From assembly GCA_024276125.1 (NCBI GenBank), contig JAJRXT010000054.1:1-43956 (forward strand): a stretch of DNA of 43,956 nt. The letters run 5' to 3'. Below the pieces are notes generated by a model. That model searched no databases. It worked only from the letters and a program-made list of their open reading frames with translations, and had not been told where the DNA came from. A program made the position numbers and the translations under genes. Source of the DNA: a bacterium. GTDB lineage: Bacteria; SZUA-182; SZUA-191; JAJRXT01. Shown here piece by piece: positions 30,707-39,634 of the stretch; the first letter of the stretch is position 1, and each line of letters starts with the position of its first letter.

Positions 30707-31558
30707 ATGCAATTGGGTAAATTTAATCTACAGATAATATCAGCCGGCTGTTTTGTTTTAGATGCCGGCACGCTTTTTGGGATAATTCCCAAAACCATAT
30801 GGCAAAAACAGGTAATTGCAGATGAGAAAAATCGCACCAAACTGGCGCTGAACTGTCTGCTAATTCAGGCTCACGGTAAAAATATATTAATAGACTGCGG
30901 TACTGGTCATAAATTTTCAGATAAATTAAAAACAATTTATAAAATAAACACATTAGATGTATTAACTGAAAATTTAGCTGCATTTTGCAGTCCGCATGAT
31001 ATTGATTATGTAATCCTAACTCACCTGCATTTTGATCATGCGGGCGGACTTAGTAGATATGATGAGAATCATAAGCTAAAATTAGTATTCCCAAATGCCA
31101 AGATAATAGTACAAAAAAAGGAATGGAAAGCGTCTTGCGCTCCCAATGAAAGAAACCTTGGCAGTTATTTGGTTGAGAATATAGCGCTATTGGAAGATTA
31201 TCGCGGTCTTTGTGTGGTAGAGGGCAACAGCAAGATATTACCCGGCATAGAATTGATATTAACCGGCGGACATTCAGTTGGCCATCAAGTTATCAAAATA
31301 GCCTCGCAGGATAAAACGGCTCTTTTTGCAGGAGATATAATTCCAACTACACATCATTTAAGATTACCTTTTATCACATCTTATGATATCCAGCCGGAAA
31401 CAACGCTTAAGGTTAAAAAGAATTTGCTGGCGCATGCCGCTACAGATAACTGGCTTTTAATTTTTGAACATGATATGCTAAACAGTATGGGATATATTGA
31501 AAAAAGGACTGATAAGGGTAAGTTGGAGTATATTTTTCAACCGGTTCAACCGGTATAA
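30707..31558 (+). CDS. Metallo-beta-lactamase-fold hydrolase (lactonase-like)
   Basis: 283 residues. The zinc site is complete: THLHFDHAGG (His106, His108, Asp110, His111), His189 in TGGHSVGHQ, Asp210 in LFAGDI and His255 in FEHDM. The arrangement resembles AHL-lactonase and other small-ester hydrolases rather than true beta-lactamases; no signal peptide is present, so it is cytoplasmic. AAAGG lies six bases before ATG. It stands alone between two family-B repeats, so context gives no substrate. Confidence 0.85.
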   Translation: MQLGKFNLQIISAGCFVLDAGTLFGIIPKTIWQKQVIADEKNRTKLALNCLLIQAHGKNILIDCGTGHKFSDKLKTIYKINTLDVLTENLAAFCSPHDIDYVILTHLHFDHAGGLSRYDENHKLKLVFPNAKIIVQKKEWKASCAPNERNLGSYLVENIALLEDYRGLCVVEGNSKILPGIELILTGGHSVGHQVIKIASQDKTALFAGDIIPTTHHLRLPFITSYDIQPETTLKVKKNLLAHAATDNWLLIFEHDMLNSMGYIEKRTDKGKLEYIFQPVQPV

Positions 31559-31564
31559 TATAAC

Positions 31565-31647
31565 TGTCATTCTGAGGCCGAAGGCCGAAGAATCTATAGT
31601 CTACGTAGGCAGATTCTTCATTCCGCTTCGCTTCATTCATAATGACA
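31565..31647. repeat. Family-B repeat
   Basis: TGTCATTCTGAGGCCGAAGG at the left and CATTCATAATGACA at the right, 83 bp. It begins seven bases after the hydrolase stop codon. Confidence 0.75.
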
Positions 31648-31688
31648 GTTATAAAAAGCCGACTCATTGAAGTTAATAAGGAGAGCAT

Positions 31689-32237
31689 ATGAAAATCATT
31701 CGGCCTAATTGGCAGGAATATTTTATGGTAATAGCCAAGATTTGCAGCAGCCGCTCAACGTGTTTATCGCGTCCAACTGGCGCGGTTATTGTAAAAGATA
31801 AGCATATACTAACTACCGGCTATAACGGCGCTATGCCCGGCGCTGCTCATTGCAGCGACGAGGGGGAATGCTTCAGGCGCAAAGCAAACATACCGGATAT
31901 TGATAAATATAATTTTTGCAGGGCAACGCATGCCGAGGCCAATGCCTTAGCACAAGCCGCGCGTTACGGGATATCCGTTGCAGGCGCGGTTGTATATACT
32001 ACGCTTGCGCCCTGTTACGTGTGCTTTAAACTGCTGGCTACCTCGCATATCAGCCGTGTATATTATGAGCACTATTATGAATCACAATCACCGGCTCGCG
32101 ATAAGTTTTGGTCACAAGTCATTAAAGATTATGGTATTGAACTGATTAAGCTTAAGGTATCCGATGCAGCTATAAGTAAGACTCATGAACACCTGCAATA
32201 TCCAACCTCAGTACGCAGATTGAAAGCCACTGAATAA
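31689..32237 (+). CDS. Deoxycytidylate (dCMP) deaminase family protein
   Basis: 182 residues. The zinc-dependent cytidine/deoxycytidylate deaminase site is visible as ATHAEANALAQ (His81, catalytic Glu83) and APCYVC (Cys109, Cys112). CSSRSTCLSRPTGAVIVKD and GYNGAMPG are typical of dCMP deaminases and ComEB. It would supply dUMP for thymidylate synthesis. AAGGAG lies about seven bases before ATG. A family-C repeat end begins two bases after the stop. Confidence 0.9.
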   Translation: MKIIRPNWQEYFMVIAKICSSRSTCLSRPTGAVIVKDKHILTTGYNGAMPGAAHCSDEGECFRRKANIPDIDKYNFCRATHAEANALAQAARYGISVAGAVVYTTLAPCYVCFKLLATSHISRVYYEHYYESQSPARDKFWSQVIKDYGIELIKLKVSDAAISKTHEHLQYPTSVRRLKATE

Positions 32238-32239
32238 GG

Positions 32240-32300
32240 GTTCCTCAAGGTTTACTCTTTACAAATAAGTTAAACTAATTTTATGCCGAACTCACGTTAT
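32240..32300. repeat. Solo right end of the family-C element
   Basis: TTCCTCAAGGTTTACTCTTT, then AAATAAGTTAAACTAATTTT and CTCACGTTA match the right end of the large inverted-repeat element at 35988-36287 and, in reverse, its left end. Only one arm is present, and it starts two bases after a stop codon. Confidence 0.6.
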
Positions 32301-32493
32301 TTATTTGTGACCTTTGTGATTCCAATATTTTAATTTAAAAATTCTTGCAAAACTGCCCGTCATTCCCGAATGCCTTTAAAAGGAAATCTAAATAAAAACC
32401 GGATAAATATATGTTTCTATGATAGATTTTAGAGACTAATTTTACGCTTAAATCTGTGGCTGTAAGGACCCTAAAAATCCTTATAGCTTAACA

Positions 32494-32519
32494 GGTGTCG
32501 GCTTTGAGAATCCGACACC
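32494..32519. repeat. GTGTCGG palindrome
   Basis: GGTGTCGG (32494-32501) and CCGACACC (32512-32519) around a 10-base centre CTTTGAGAAT. A diverged relative lies near 43718-43740 (GTGTCGGATTCTCAAATCC). Confidence 0.5.
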
Positions 32520-32613
32520 ACAAATACCTAGCGGTGAGCAATATGTTTCGGGATGAGACATCCCGAAATATATTGCTTAACAAAAAATAACACTAATGCG
32601 AGTATAAAATAAT

Positions 32614-34743
32614 ATGAAACAATTATTCCTAAAACACGGGCAGGTACTAATAGAAGAAGTACCTGCGCCCATATGTCCTCCGGGGTGGATTTTAGTAGCC
32701 AATAAATACTCACTTATCAGCTCCGGTACGGAATCATCCGCTATTAAACAGGATTCGGTTTCCCTGCTTAATAAAATAAAAGGACAGCCTGAACTGATAA
32801 AACAAGGCATTCAGAGCCTAAAAGATGAGGGTATATTTAAAACTTGGGAAAAGATTAAATACGATAAAGAAAAAATAAACACTATGGGTTATTCCTCTTG
32901 CGGAATAGTAATCCAAACCGGTGAGGGTATAGAAAATTACCAAGCGGGAGATAAGCTAGCCTGCGGCGGCTTCGGCTGGGCCAGTCATGCTGAAATTGTA
33001 TCCGTACCGGAAAAATTAACGGTAAAACTTCCCGCTAATGTTGACTGTAAATACGGCGCCTTTACTACTATAGGAAGTATAGCCTTACACGGTGTGCATC
33101 AGGCTAAAGCGGCCTTAGGCGAATATGCGGCTGTAATCGGATTGGGGCTTCTTGGTCTTATCACTATTCAGATATTAAAAGCCGCAGGGGTACAGGTAAT
33201 TGGTTTGGATATTGATGAGGGCAGGGTTGCTTTGGGGCGCAAGCTGGGTTTATCATTAGGTCTTGTGATCCGGCAAGGCGAACCGGTTGAAAAACAAATA
33301 GCAGTATTTACCGAACAAATAGGCGTTGATGCCGCTATAATATGCGCATCCACCTACAGTAATCGGCCTATTGAGCTGGCGGCTAACATAACCCGCAGAA
33401 AGGGCAAGGTCGTTGCTGTCGGCGGAGTCGGTTTGCAAATCCCTAGGGATATTTTCTATTATAAAGAACTTTCCCTGCATATTCCATCTTCTTACGGTCC
33501 GGGACGCTATGATTCCGCCTATGAAGAGCGGGGAATAGATTATCCTATAGCATATGTACGCTGGAGTATAAAGCGTAATATGGCCGAATTCCTGCGGCTG
33601 GTATCAGAGCAGCATGTAAACCTAGAACCTTTAATAAATCGGGTATTCAATTTGGACAAGGCTCCCGCGGCCTATGATTTCACTATGAATGCCGCCCCCA
33701 GACCTATTGCGGTATTATTGGGTTATCCTGATAGTCTGGCCAAAGAACAACCCGCTGCTATAAAATTACAGCCGGTACGAAAAAGTAAAAATACCATAAA
33801 TCTGGCGCTTATAGGCTGCGGTAATATGGCAGCGGCTATACATCTGCCGAGTATAACTTCTAATCCGCATTATAAGCTGGCTGCGGTGGTTGCCCGTACG
33901 GCAGTAAGCGCTAAAAAGGCGGGCGAGCGTTATCATGCCGGATATTTTGCTACTGATTATAATCAGGTATTAAAAGATAAAAATATTGATATGGTATTTG
34001 TCAGCACGCGTAATGCTCAACATGCCGAGCAAATTATACAGGCGGTAAAAGCGGGTAAGGCCGTTTTAGCAGAAAAACCCATGGCTGTAAATGAAGATGA
34101 ATGCGCTCTGATTACCGAGGCCTTACATGAGCATCCAGTACCTTTCAGCATTTGCTTCAACCGCCGTTATTCGCCATTAACGGACAAGGCCAAAGAGCTG
34201 ATAAAAAGACGCAGCGCTCCGCTAGTTATTAATTACCGCATTAATGCGGGCTTTTTCCCTAAATACCACTGGATACATGATCTAAAAGAGGGCGGACGCA
34301 TTATCGGCGAGGTTTGCCATTTTGTGGATTACTGTAATTACTTAACCGGCGCTAAACCTAAGCGTATTAAGGCGCAAAGCATACCGGTAAATCAAAAAAC
34401 TGTGGCAGCGCAAGATAATATAAGCGCAAGTATAAGCTATGAAGACGGCTCGCTTGCTACTATAATATATACCAGCTTAGGGCATCCGCAATTGCCTAAA
34501 GAGTATATAGAAATATTTGTTGCAAACAGCGTAATTATTATTGAGGATTTTAAAAACTTACAGGCCTACGGTTTTGGGGATAAAACGGAAATTGCATTAA
34601 AAAATCAGGATAAGGGCTTTAGCCGGCAATTGGAGGAATTCTATAAGCTGTATCAAGGCGAGCCTTCCATTTGTGTAAGTTTTGATGAGGCTTTGACTAC
34701 GACCAAGGCTACACAGAAAATTGTTGAGAGTATACGCAGCTAG
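32614..34743 (+). CDS. Two-domain oxidoreductase: MDR dehydrogenase fused to Gfo/Idh/MocA
   Basis: 709 residues. Residues 1-370 are a medium-chain (alcohol-dehydrogenase-like) domain with the Rossmann loop AAVIGLGLLGLIT (172-184) and GVDAAIICAS. Residues from about 395 are a Gfo/Idh/MocA sugar dehydrogenase-like domain with LALIGCGNMAAAIHLPSI and the substrate-site AEKPMA motif. Such fusions are often found in polysaccharide gene clusters, but none is near here, so the substrate is open. Zinc-binding Cys residues typical of alcohol dehydrogenases are not evident. The start has no clear ribosome binding site. Confidence 0.88.
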   Translation: MKQLFLKHGQVLIEEVPAPICPPGWILVANKYSLISSGTESSAIKQDSVSLLNKIKGQPELIKQGIQSLKDEGIFKTWEKIKYDKEKINTMGYSSCGIVIQTGEGIENYQAGDKLACGGFGWASHAEIVSVPEKLTVKLPANVDCKYGAFTTIGSIALHGVHQAKAALGEYAAVIGLGLLGLITIQILKAAGVQVIGLDIDEGRVALGRKLGLSLGLVIRQGEPVEKQIAVFTEQIGVDAAIICASTYSNRPIELAANITRRKGKVVAVGGVGLQIPRDIFYYKELSLHIPSSYGPGRYDSAYEERGIDYPIAYVRWSIKRNMAEFLRLVSEQHVNLEPLINRVFNLDKAPAAYDFTMNAAPRPIAVLLGYPDSLAKEQPAAIKLQPVRKSKNTINLALIGCGNMAAAIHLPSITSNPHYKLAAVVARTAVSAKKAGERYHAGYFATDYNQVLKDKNIDMVFVSTRNAQHAEQIIQAVKAGKAVLAEKPMAVNEDECALITEALHEHPVPFSICFNRRYSPLTDKAKELIKRRSAPLVINYRINAGFFPKYHWIHDLKEGGRIIGEVCHFVDYCNYLTGAKPKRIKAQSIPVNQKTVAAQDNISASISYEDGSLATIIYTSLGHPQLPKEYIEIFVANSVIIIEDFKNLQAYGFGDKTEIALKNQDKGFSRQLEEFYKLYQGEPSICVSFDEALTTTKATQKIVESIRS

Positions 34744-34772
34744 TGTCATGTCATTCTACGGGTATTTTATGC

Positions 34773-34798
34773 TGTCATTCTGAGGCCGAAGAATGACA
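34773..34798. repeat. Minimal family-B repeat
   Basis: Only the two ends remain: TGTCATTCTGAGGCC joined to GAAGAATGACA, 26 bp. It looks like an internal-deletion derivative of the 84-bp form. Confidence 0.6.
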
Positions 34799-34824
34799 AC
34801 TATCTTTGGGTATAACATTTAATT

Positions 34825-35991
34825 ATGAACACAAAACGAGCATATAAAGTCATCGGGCTTATGTCCGGTACTTCGGCAGACGGAATTGACGCCGCCTTGG
34901 TGGAAGTAGGCCCAGGTGATCCCGCTGGCAGGTTAAAATTACTCGCTTTTGATACATATCCCTATTCCGATCGGATTAAAAAAGATATCTTAGAGCTATG
35001 CGATCATAATAGCGCCCGGGTGGATATGGCCTGCCGGCTTAATTTTATTTTAGGCGAACTTTTTGCTGAGGCCGTCTGCAAAATAACCGATAAAGCTGGA
35101 TTTGATTTGGAGCAAATTGATTTGATCGGCTCGCACGGTCAGACTATAGCGCATTTGCCGGACGAGCCATTTGGTGCATCATCGACTTTGCAGATAGGCG
35201 AGGCGGCTGTAATCGCCCAGCGTACCGGAATTAGCACTATAGCGGATTTCCGCGTTGCCGATATGGCGGCAGGCGGCCAGGGCGCGCCGCTTCTGCCGTA
35301 TCTGCATTATTTGATATTTAAAAATACGGCGAAACCGGTGATTGTACAAAATATCGGCGGTATAGCCAATTTAACCCTTATACCATATCCGGTATGCGCA
35401 GATAAGATTATAGCCTTTGATACCGGACCGGGTAATATGCTGATTGACGCTGTTATCGGCTTTACGAGCGGGGGAAGGCTGTCCTTTGATGAAAATGGAG
35501 CGCTTGCGGCAAAGGGTAAGCTGTTGACCGGCTTATTTAATGAATTATGCGCTAATCCGTATTTAAAAAAGATACCGCCAAAAACTACCGGTAGGGAGCA
35601 ATTCGGTATGGCATTAGCACAGAAAATATACCGAAAAAGTATAGCTAAGGACGCTTTATCTGAAGATATTATCCATACGGTAACTTATTTTACAGCCGTA
35701 TCTATTGCTAATGCCTACCATGATTTTATCCTGCCGGCTCATAATGTAGAAGATGTTTATATTGCCGGAGGCGGGGCATATAATAACACGCTTATGTCAA
35801 TGCTGGCGGGGCAGATTAAACCGATTAGGCTGCATTTTATGGATGAACTGGGATTTCCCGCTGACGCGCTTGAGGCTATAGGATTTGCCGTATTGGCATA
35901 TGAAAACCTGCGCGGCAGACCGGCTAATCTGCCATCTGTAACCGGCGCAAATAGGCGGGTTATATTAGGTAAGGTAATAATATTAACGTAA
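34825..35991 (+). CDS. anmK: Anhydro-N-acetylmuramic acid kinase
   Basis: Phosphorylates and hydrates 1,6-anhydro-MurNAc from recycled peptidoglycan to MurNAc-6-phosphate. The 388 residues begin with the family signature GLMSGTSADGIDAALVEV, followed by GSHGQTIAHLP, GGQGAPLLPYLHY, QNIGGIANLT and DTGPGNMLID. No murQ or amiD gene is adjacent. The final codons and stop (TTAACGTAA) overlap the left tip of the family-C inverted-repeat element. Confidence 0.95.
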   Translation: MNTKRAYKVIGLMSGTSADGIDAALVEVGPGDPAGRLKLLAFDTYPYSDRIKKDILELCDHNSARVDMACRLNFILGELFAEAVCKITDKAGFDLEQIDLIGSHGQTIAHLPDEPFGASSTLQIGEAAVIAQRTGISTIADFRVADMAAGGQGAPLLPYLHYLIFKNTAKPVIVQNIGGIANLTLIPYPVCADKIIAFDTGPGNMLIDAVIGFTSGGRLSFDENGALAAKGKLLTGLFNELCANPYLKKIPPKTTGREQFGMALAQKIYRKSIAKDALSEDIIHTVTYFTAVSIANAYHDFILPAHNVEDVYIAGGGAYNNTLMSMLAGQIKPIRLHFMDELGFPADALEAIGFAVLAYENLRGRPANLPSVTGANRRVILGKVIILT

Positions 35992-36287
35992 GTTCAGCAT
36001 AATTGATTTAACTTACTTATAAAGGACAAAACCTTGAGGAGCCCTTTTTGAAAAAAGTGTTCCTCAAACTCCTCCCAAAAACTTTCAATCTAAAGGAATT
36101 GGGTTGGTGGCACATATTATCTTTCAGCTATATTTATAGCTGGTATCATTGTGCCGCCAACCCAATTCCTTGAATTAAAGTTCTTAGGAAGGGGGTTTGG
36201 GGGATAACCCTTCTTTCAAGAAGGGTTTCCCCCAAGGTTTGCTCTTTATAAATAAATCAAATTAATTATGCTAAACTCGCGTTAATA
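35988..36287. repeat. Family-C element: ~300-bp imperfect palindrome
   Basis: The outer ends TAACGTAAGTTCAGCATAAT and ATTATGCTAAACTCGCGTTA are inverted repeats that overlap the stop codons of anmK and the convergent yggS-like gene. The centre has arms GGAATTGGGTTGGTGGCAC (36095-36113) and GTGCCGCCAACCCAATTCC (36151-36169) with 18 of 19 pairing, around CAGCTATATTTATAGCTG. Inner hairpins such as AACCCTTCTTTCAAGAAGGG are also present. Partial copies lie at 32240-32300 and 43582-43693. Confidence 0.75.
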
Positions 36288-36977
36288 TATTCTTTTACCG
36301 AAAATAGCGGCGCCTACTCTTACCATATTGGCGCCTTCGCTGATGGCTGCGGTATAATCATTACTCATTCCCATGGAAAGATAACGCATGGTAATGTTCG
36401 GTATAGCCTGTTTTTTCATTTTTTCAAATAGTTGGTACATTTGTTTAAAATAGGGGCGGGAGTTTTCGGGATTTGGATTAAACGGAGGGATGCACATAAG
36501 GCCTTGGACGGCTACATTTTGCAGGTTAGAGATTTGGGTAAGTAGTTCGGGTAAATCATCTGCGGGTATACCGTATTTGCTATCTTCATTGCCAATATTT
36601 ATCTGTATCAGAATTTGGATGATTTTATCATTTTTTTCTGCTTGACGGTTTATTTCACGGGCTAGTTTAAGACTGTCTACCGAATGAATAAGATCAAACA
36701 GTTTTATGGCTTGCGCCGCTTTATTGGTTTGCAAATGCCCTATTAAATGCCAGCTTATTTTTCCCTTGATATCGGCTATTTTCTGTTTTGCCTCCTGAAT
36801 GCGGTTTTCGCCTAATATAGTGATACCGGCTTTGACAGCTTCAATTATCCTTGTTTGATCAATTGTTTTGGATACGCATATCAGTTTTATATCCTGCGGG
36901 TCTGTATTGATTTTTTGAGCGGCAATTGTGATATTGTCTTTTACGCGTTTTATATTGTCTGAAATGTTGTTTATCAT
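36282..36977 (-). CDS. yggS: YggS/PLPBP family pyridoxal-phosphate-binding protein
   Basis: 231 residues of the alanine-racemase-like N-terminal barrel. Lys37 in IKLICVSKTI binds PLP, followed by GENRIQEAKQK, WHLIGHLQTNK, IHSVDSLKLA and the C-terminal RYLSMGMSNDYTAAISEGAN, all family hallmarks. It has no enzyme activity of its own and buffers PLP homeostasis. In many bacteria it sits in the cell-division operon; here it is alone and convergent with anmK, sharing the family-C palindrome at its 3' end. Confidence 0.93.
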   Translation of the reverse strand: MINNISDNIKRVKDNITIAAQKINTDPQDIKLICVSKTIDQTRIIEAVKAGITILGENRIQEAKQKIADIKGKISWHLIGHLQTNKAAQAIKLFDLIHSVDSLKLAREINRQAEKNDKIIQILIQINIGNEDSKYGIPADDLPELLTQISNLQNVAVQGLMCIPPFNPNPENSRPYFKQMYQLFEKMKKQAIPNITMRYLSMGMSNDYTAAISEGANMVRVGAAIFGKRIY

Positions 36978-37046
36978 TATTAGAAAATGTCTTGCTTAAA
37001 GTTATCAATTATACTGTAATCAGTTCATAAAAAATGAATTAAAAAC

Positions 37047-37295
37047 TCATGTTACGCAAAAAAATCTAATGATACCATCGCAGGGTGGATTAAAGGGTAT
37101 TATATAACCGGTATTCTTACATATTTGAAGAACACCGAATAACTGGTAAGTTACCCCGAATCCACCTTGATTAGCGCTAGGTGTGGTGGGTCCGCAACTA
37201 TTATAATAATATCGACTTAAATATATATTTGGAACTCTTTCATAATACTTAGCTTGACCCACCCTACACAAAGAGACAAGCTTTGCGTAACATGA
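37047..37295. repeat. 14-bp inverted repeats enclosing family-D copy 2
   Basis: TCATGTTACGCAAA (37047-37060) and its exact reverse complement (37282-37295) bound a MITE-like element (37079-37268) with ends GCAGGGTGG and CCACCCTACA. Its interior matches the element at 26717-26906. The outer 14-bp repeats are absent around copy 1. Confidence 0.65.
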
Positions 37296-37311
37296 ATTAA
37301 AAAAATGATGG

Positions 37312-37372
37312 AACCACAAAGGTCACAAAGAGATAATAAAATTATTTAAAACCCTTTGTGTTCTTTGTGGTT
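37312..37372. repeat. Inverted repeat AACCACAAAG...CTTTGTGGTT
   Basis: AACCACAAAGGTCACAAAG (37312-37330) pairs with CTTTGTGTTCTTTGTGGTT (37354-37372) at 17 of 19 positions around an AT-rich loop. It is non-coding and lies downstream of the orphan nucleotidyltransferase gene, where it could also act as a transcript end. Confidence 0.55.
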
Positions 37373-37410
37373 AATTTATGCTTTCGTTTTTCACCCGCCC
37401 TGCTTTTTCT

Positions 37411-37704
37411 TTATACATATTGAATCTCTTTTAGAATCTCCCTGCCGATGTAAGGTTTTAGAGCCTTTTTGGTTACCATATCCACCTTTATTTCCAAAAT
37501 ATCCGATAGGTAATTTTCAAGTTTTATAAACTTAACCAGTCCGACAGGGCGTTGTATATCTACCAGCATATCCAAATCACTGTTTCTATCTTGTTCCCCT
37601 CTAACATAAGAGCCGAATATCCCTATTCTACGCACTCCAAACCTATCTTCCAAATCCTTTTTATTACTTTGGATTATTCTTTTTATCTCTTGAAATGTTT
37701 TCAT
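37411..37704 (-). CDS. Orphan MntA-like nucleotidyltransferase
   Basis: 97 residues with IGIFGSYVRGEQDRNSDLDM, the GSx10DxD motif of minimal nucleotidyltransferases (Gly31, Ser32, Asp43, Asp45). The C-terminal KKALKPYIGREILKEIQYV is common in MNT antitoxins. No HepT/HEPN partner was found on either side: a repeat lies downstream and a family-B repeat upstream. It may be a surviving antitoxin or work with a distant partner. Confidence 0.85.
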   Translation of the reverse strand: MKTFQEIKRIIQSNKKDLEDRFGVRRIGIFGSYVRGEQDRNSDLDMLVDIQRPVGLVKFIKLENYLSDILEIKVDMVTKKALKPYIGREILKEIQYV

Positions 37705-37807
37705 TTTCTTATGCTATATACTATTGTGCCGCTAGGGTAGTGAGTATATTGCTTACCCGCAGATTTAATGTTGGGTTTCGTGCCTCAACCCAACCTACCA
37801 GTCTGAC

Positions 37808-37891
37808 TGTCATTCTGAGGCTAAAAGCCGAAGAATCTACTCGCATACGCGGGCAGATTCTTCACTCCACTTCGTTTCATTCAGAATGACT
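37808..37891. repeat. Family-B repeat
   Basis: TGTCATTCTGAGGCTAAAAG at the left and CATTCAGAATGACT at the right, 84 bp, with the internal CGCATACGCGGGCAGATTCT. It lies between an orphan nucleotidyltransferase and a membrane protein gene. Confidence 0.75.
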
Positions 37892-37926
37892 GTTCTCATA
37901 AGTCAACAGCGCCTCGCCCCTTGCCC

Positions 37927-39624
37927 CTAATAGACCTTAAAGATTATTATACCATTTTTTGATTTGGCAAGCGTAATAAAATTTTTAGTAAGTAATCCGT
38001 ACAATTTTATCCCGCTGATTTTATCATATAAATATTGATTATACACTATATATTTTATTTGATTTTCAATCAATATGGATTTTAAGTCAATAAAAAATTT
38101 ATCATCCAGCGGCTCATTATTTTCAACCAACTGTTTAAGCGGACTAGTAAGTATGAACCGGGCAGCCTGATGCGGCAGGCGCGATATACTTCCGCCGGTT
38201 ATTTTTTTATGATGCTTGGTTTGACGATACATGGCAATATTACCGGCTAAATATTTCATAAGCGGCAACTCCAATATAGCATAATCATCCGTATCAGCGC
38301 TGAAGGCCTTTTGTATAAAAGCGGACTGAGTTACTATATCGGGATTACAAATGGTCATCGGCAGGGATAGAGATTCAAACAAAATAAGCCCGCCGCATAA
38401 TACTAAAGGCAGCTTGCCGCCTGTTTTGCTATGGCCTATACGGGACACCGCATAGCCCACTAATACGGCCAGAGAAAACAAGAGCATAACCGTGAAACGA
38501 GCAGGCGCTCTGCTGATATTAACCAGCGGTATCTTATATAACAGCTCATACGGCATTGGTATAGACGCAAAAATTTTCCGCCCCATAAAATGAAGCCGAG
38601 GACCTAAGGCCAGTATACCGAACAATAGCCCGCAGATAATCCATAAGCCGGTTTCTTTAAACTTCAGCTTATATACGGCGTAAGCCGATAGGATTAATAC
38701 CGTATATCCCACAAAGACCACTGCTTCAGCCGCATTACCGCTTAAAGATAGATAAAGTCGTCTAAGCGGAATACTTGCCAGCGGGTGCATAAAAGAGGGT
38801 AGAAAAAAAGCCGCTAAATCAGCCGAAAACCGCTCCACCAGCGCTTTAGTCATATAATGTTTAAAATAATGCGCTCCTGTAAATTTTTCTTTAAGCAGCG
38901 GATAAATAAACGGGGCGATAAGTACGGCGGAGAAGATAGACATCCATATAAAGGAAATATAGCTTTTTCGGGTAGGCGGGGTAAACGCCAGCCGGTATAT
39001 CAAAAAAACAATACAAAATATACCAAGATAAAACAGGTAATACCAAGAACATAATGCAGCTAACAATAAAAACATACCGGCCAACAGGGTATTTTTTATA
39101 CAGGGCTCTTCAAATAACCTGATTAGATACAATATAAAAAAAGGAATAAACTGAATACTGGCTACCTGAAGGTGATGCTCAGCCTGCGCAAAATGAAACG
39201 GGGAATAGGCAAACACCAAGCTTGCAATAAATGCAGCGGGAGCATGTGAGGTAAGCTCATAAGACAACATATACATACCCAAGCCGGATAAGACAAAGGT
39301 AAGTATAATCAGCAGATTATAACATACTATTGGATTTAAGAAGAATTGCAGCGGAACAGCCAGCAGACTGTTAAACAAAGACAGGCTGTGAAACGCCAGA
39401 CTGGTTCCATTGGGATAAAATAAATAATCCGTATAATAAGGATGAGCGCCAAGATTTAACAGGGCATGCTTTACCCACCAAAAATTCCAGATTGCCTGTA
39501 GATTATCCTCCGGCGGTCCTAAAATATCGGTGGAAAACTTTAAAACAAGCGGATAGGTTAAAAGCAGGCTAAGCGCTAGATGTGCAATAATTACATAAAA
39601 CCGATGCAGAGCTTTTTTGGTCAT
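37927..39624 (-). CDS. Polytopic membrane protein, GT-C glycosyltransferase-like
   Basis: 565 residues with about 11-12 membrane helices and a C-terminal soluble part. After the first helix comes LGPPEDNLQAIWNFWWVKHA, with acidic residues in the first external loop as in GT-C (PMT/ArnT-like) glycosyltransferases that use polyprenyl-phosphate sugars. YLFYPNGTSLAFHSLSLFNS and the FAYSPFHFAQAEHHLQ segment fit uncharacterised members of that superfamily. Donor and acceptor are unknown. It ends 10 bp from a small membrane protein on the same strand, which may be its partner. Confidence 0.6.
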   Translation of the reverse strand: MTKKALHRFYVIIAHLALSLLLTYPLVLKFSTDILGPPEDNLQAIWNFWWVKHALLNLGAHPYYTDYLFYPNGTSLAFHSLSLFNSLLAVPLQFFLNPIVCYNLLIILTFVLSGLGMYMLSYELTSHAPAAFIASLVFAYSPFHFAQAEHHLQVASIQFIPFFILYLIRLFEEPCIKNTLLAGMFLLLAALCSWYYLFYLGIFCIVFLIYRLAFTPPTRKSYISFIWMSIFSAVLIAPFIYPLLKEKFTGAHYFKHYMTKALVERFSADLAAFFLPSFMHPLASIPLRRLYLSLSGNAAEAVVFVGYTVLILSAYAVYKLKFKETGLWIICGLLFGILALGPRLHFMGRKIFASIPMPYELLYKIPLVNISRAPARFTVMLLFSLAVLVGYAVSRIGHSKTGGKLPLVLCGGLILFESLSLPMTICNPDIVTQSAFIQKAFSADTDDYAILELPLMKYLAGNIAMYRQTKHHKKITGGSISRLPHQAARFILTSPLKQLVENNEPLDDKFFIDLKSILIENQIKYIVYNQYLYDKISGIKLYGLLTKNFITLAKSKNGIIIFKVY

Positions 39625-39634
39625 TCATTATTTT

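Larger units (their letters stand above)
32238..32613. other. Intergenic region with repeat fragments
   Basis: No gene was found in these 376 bp. They hold a solo end of the family-C element (32240-32300), a GTCATTCCCGAATG sequence near 32360 that resembles a family-B end, and the hairpin GGTGTCGG/CCGACACC (32494-32519). Confidence 0.65.
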
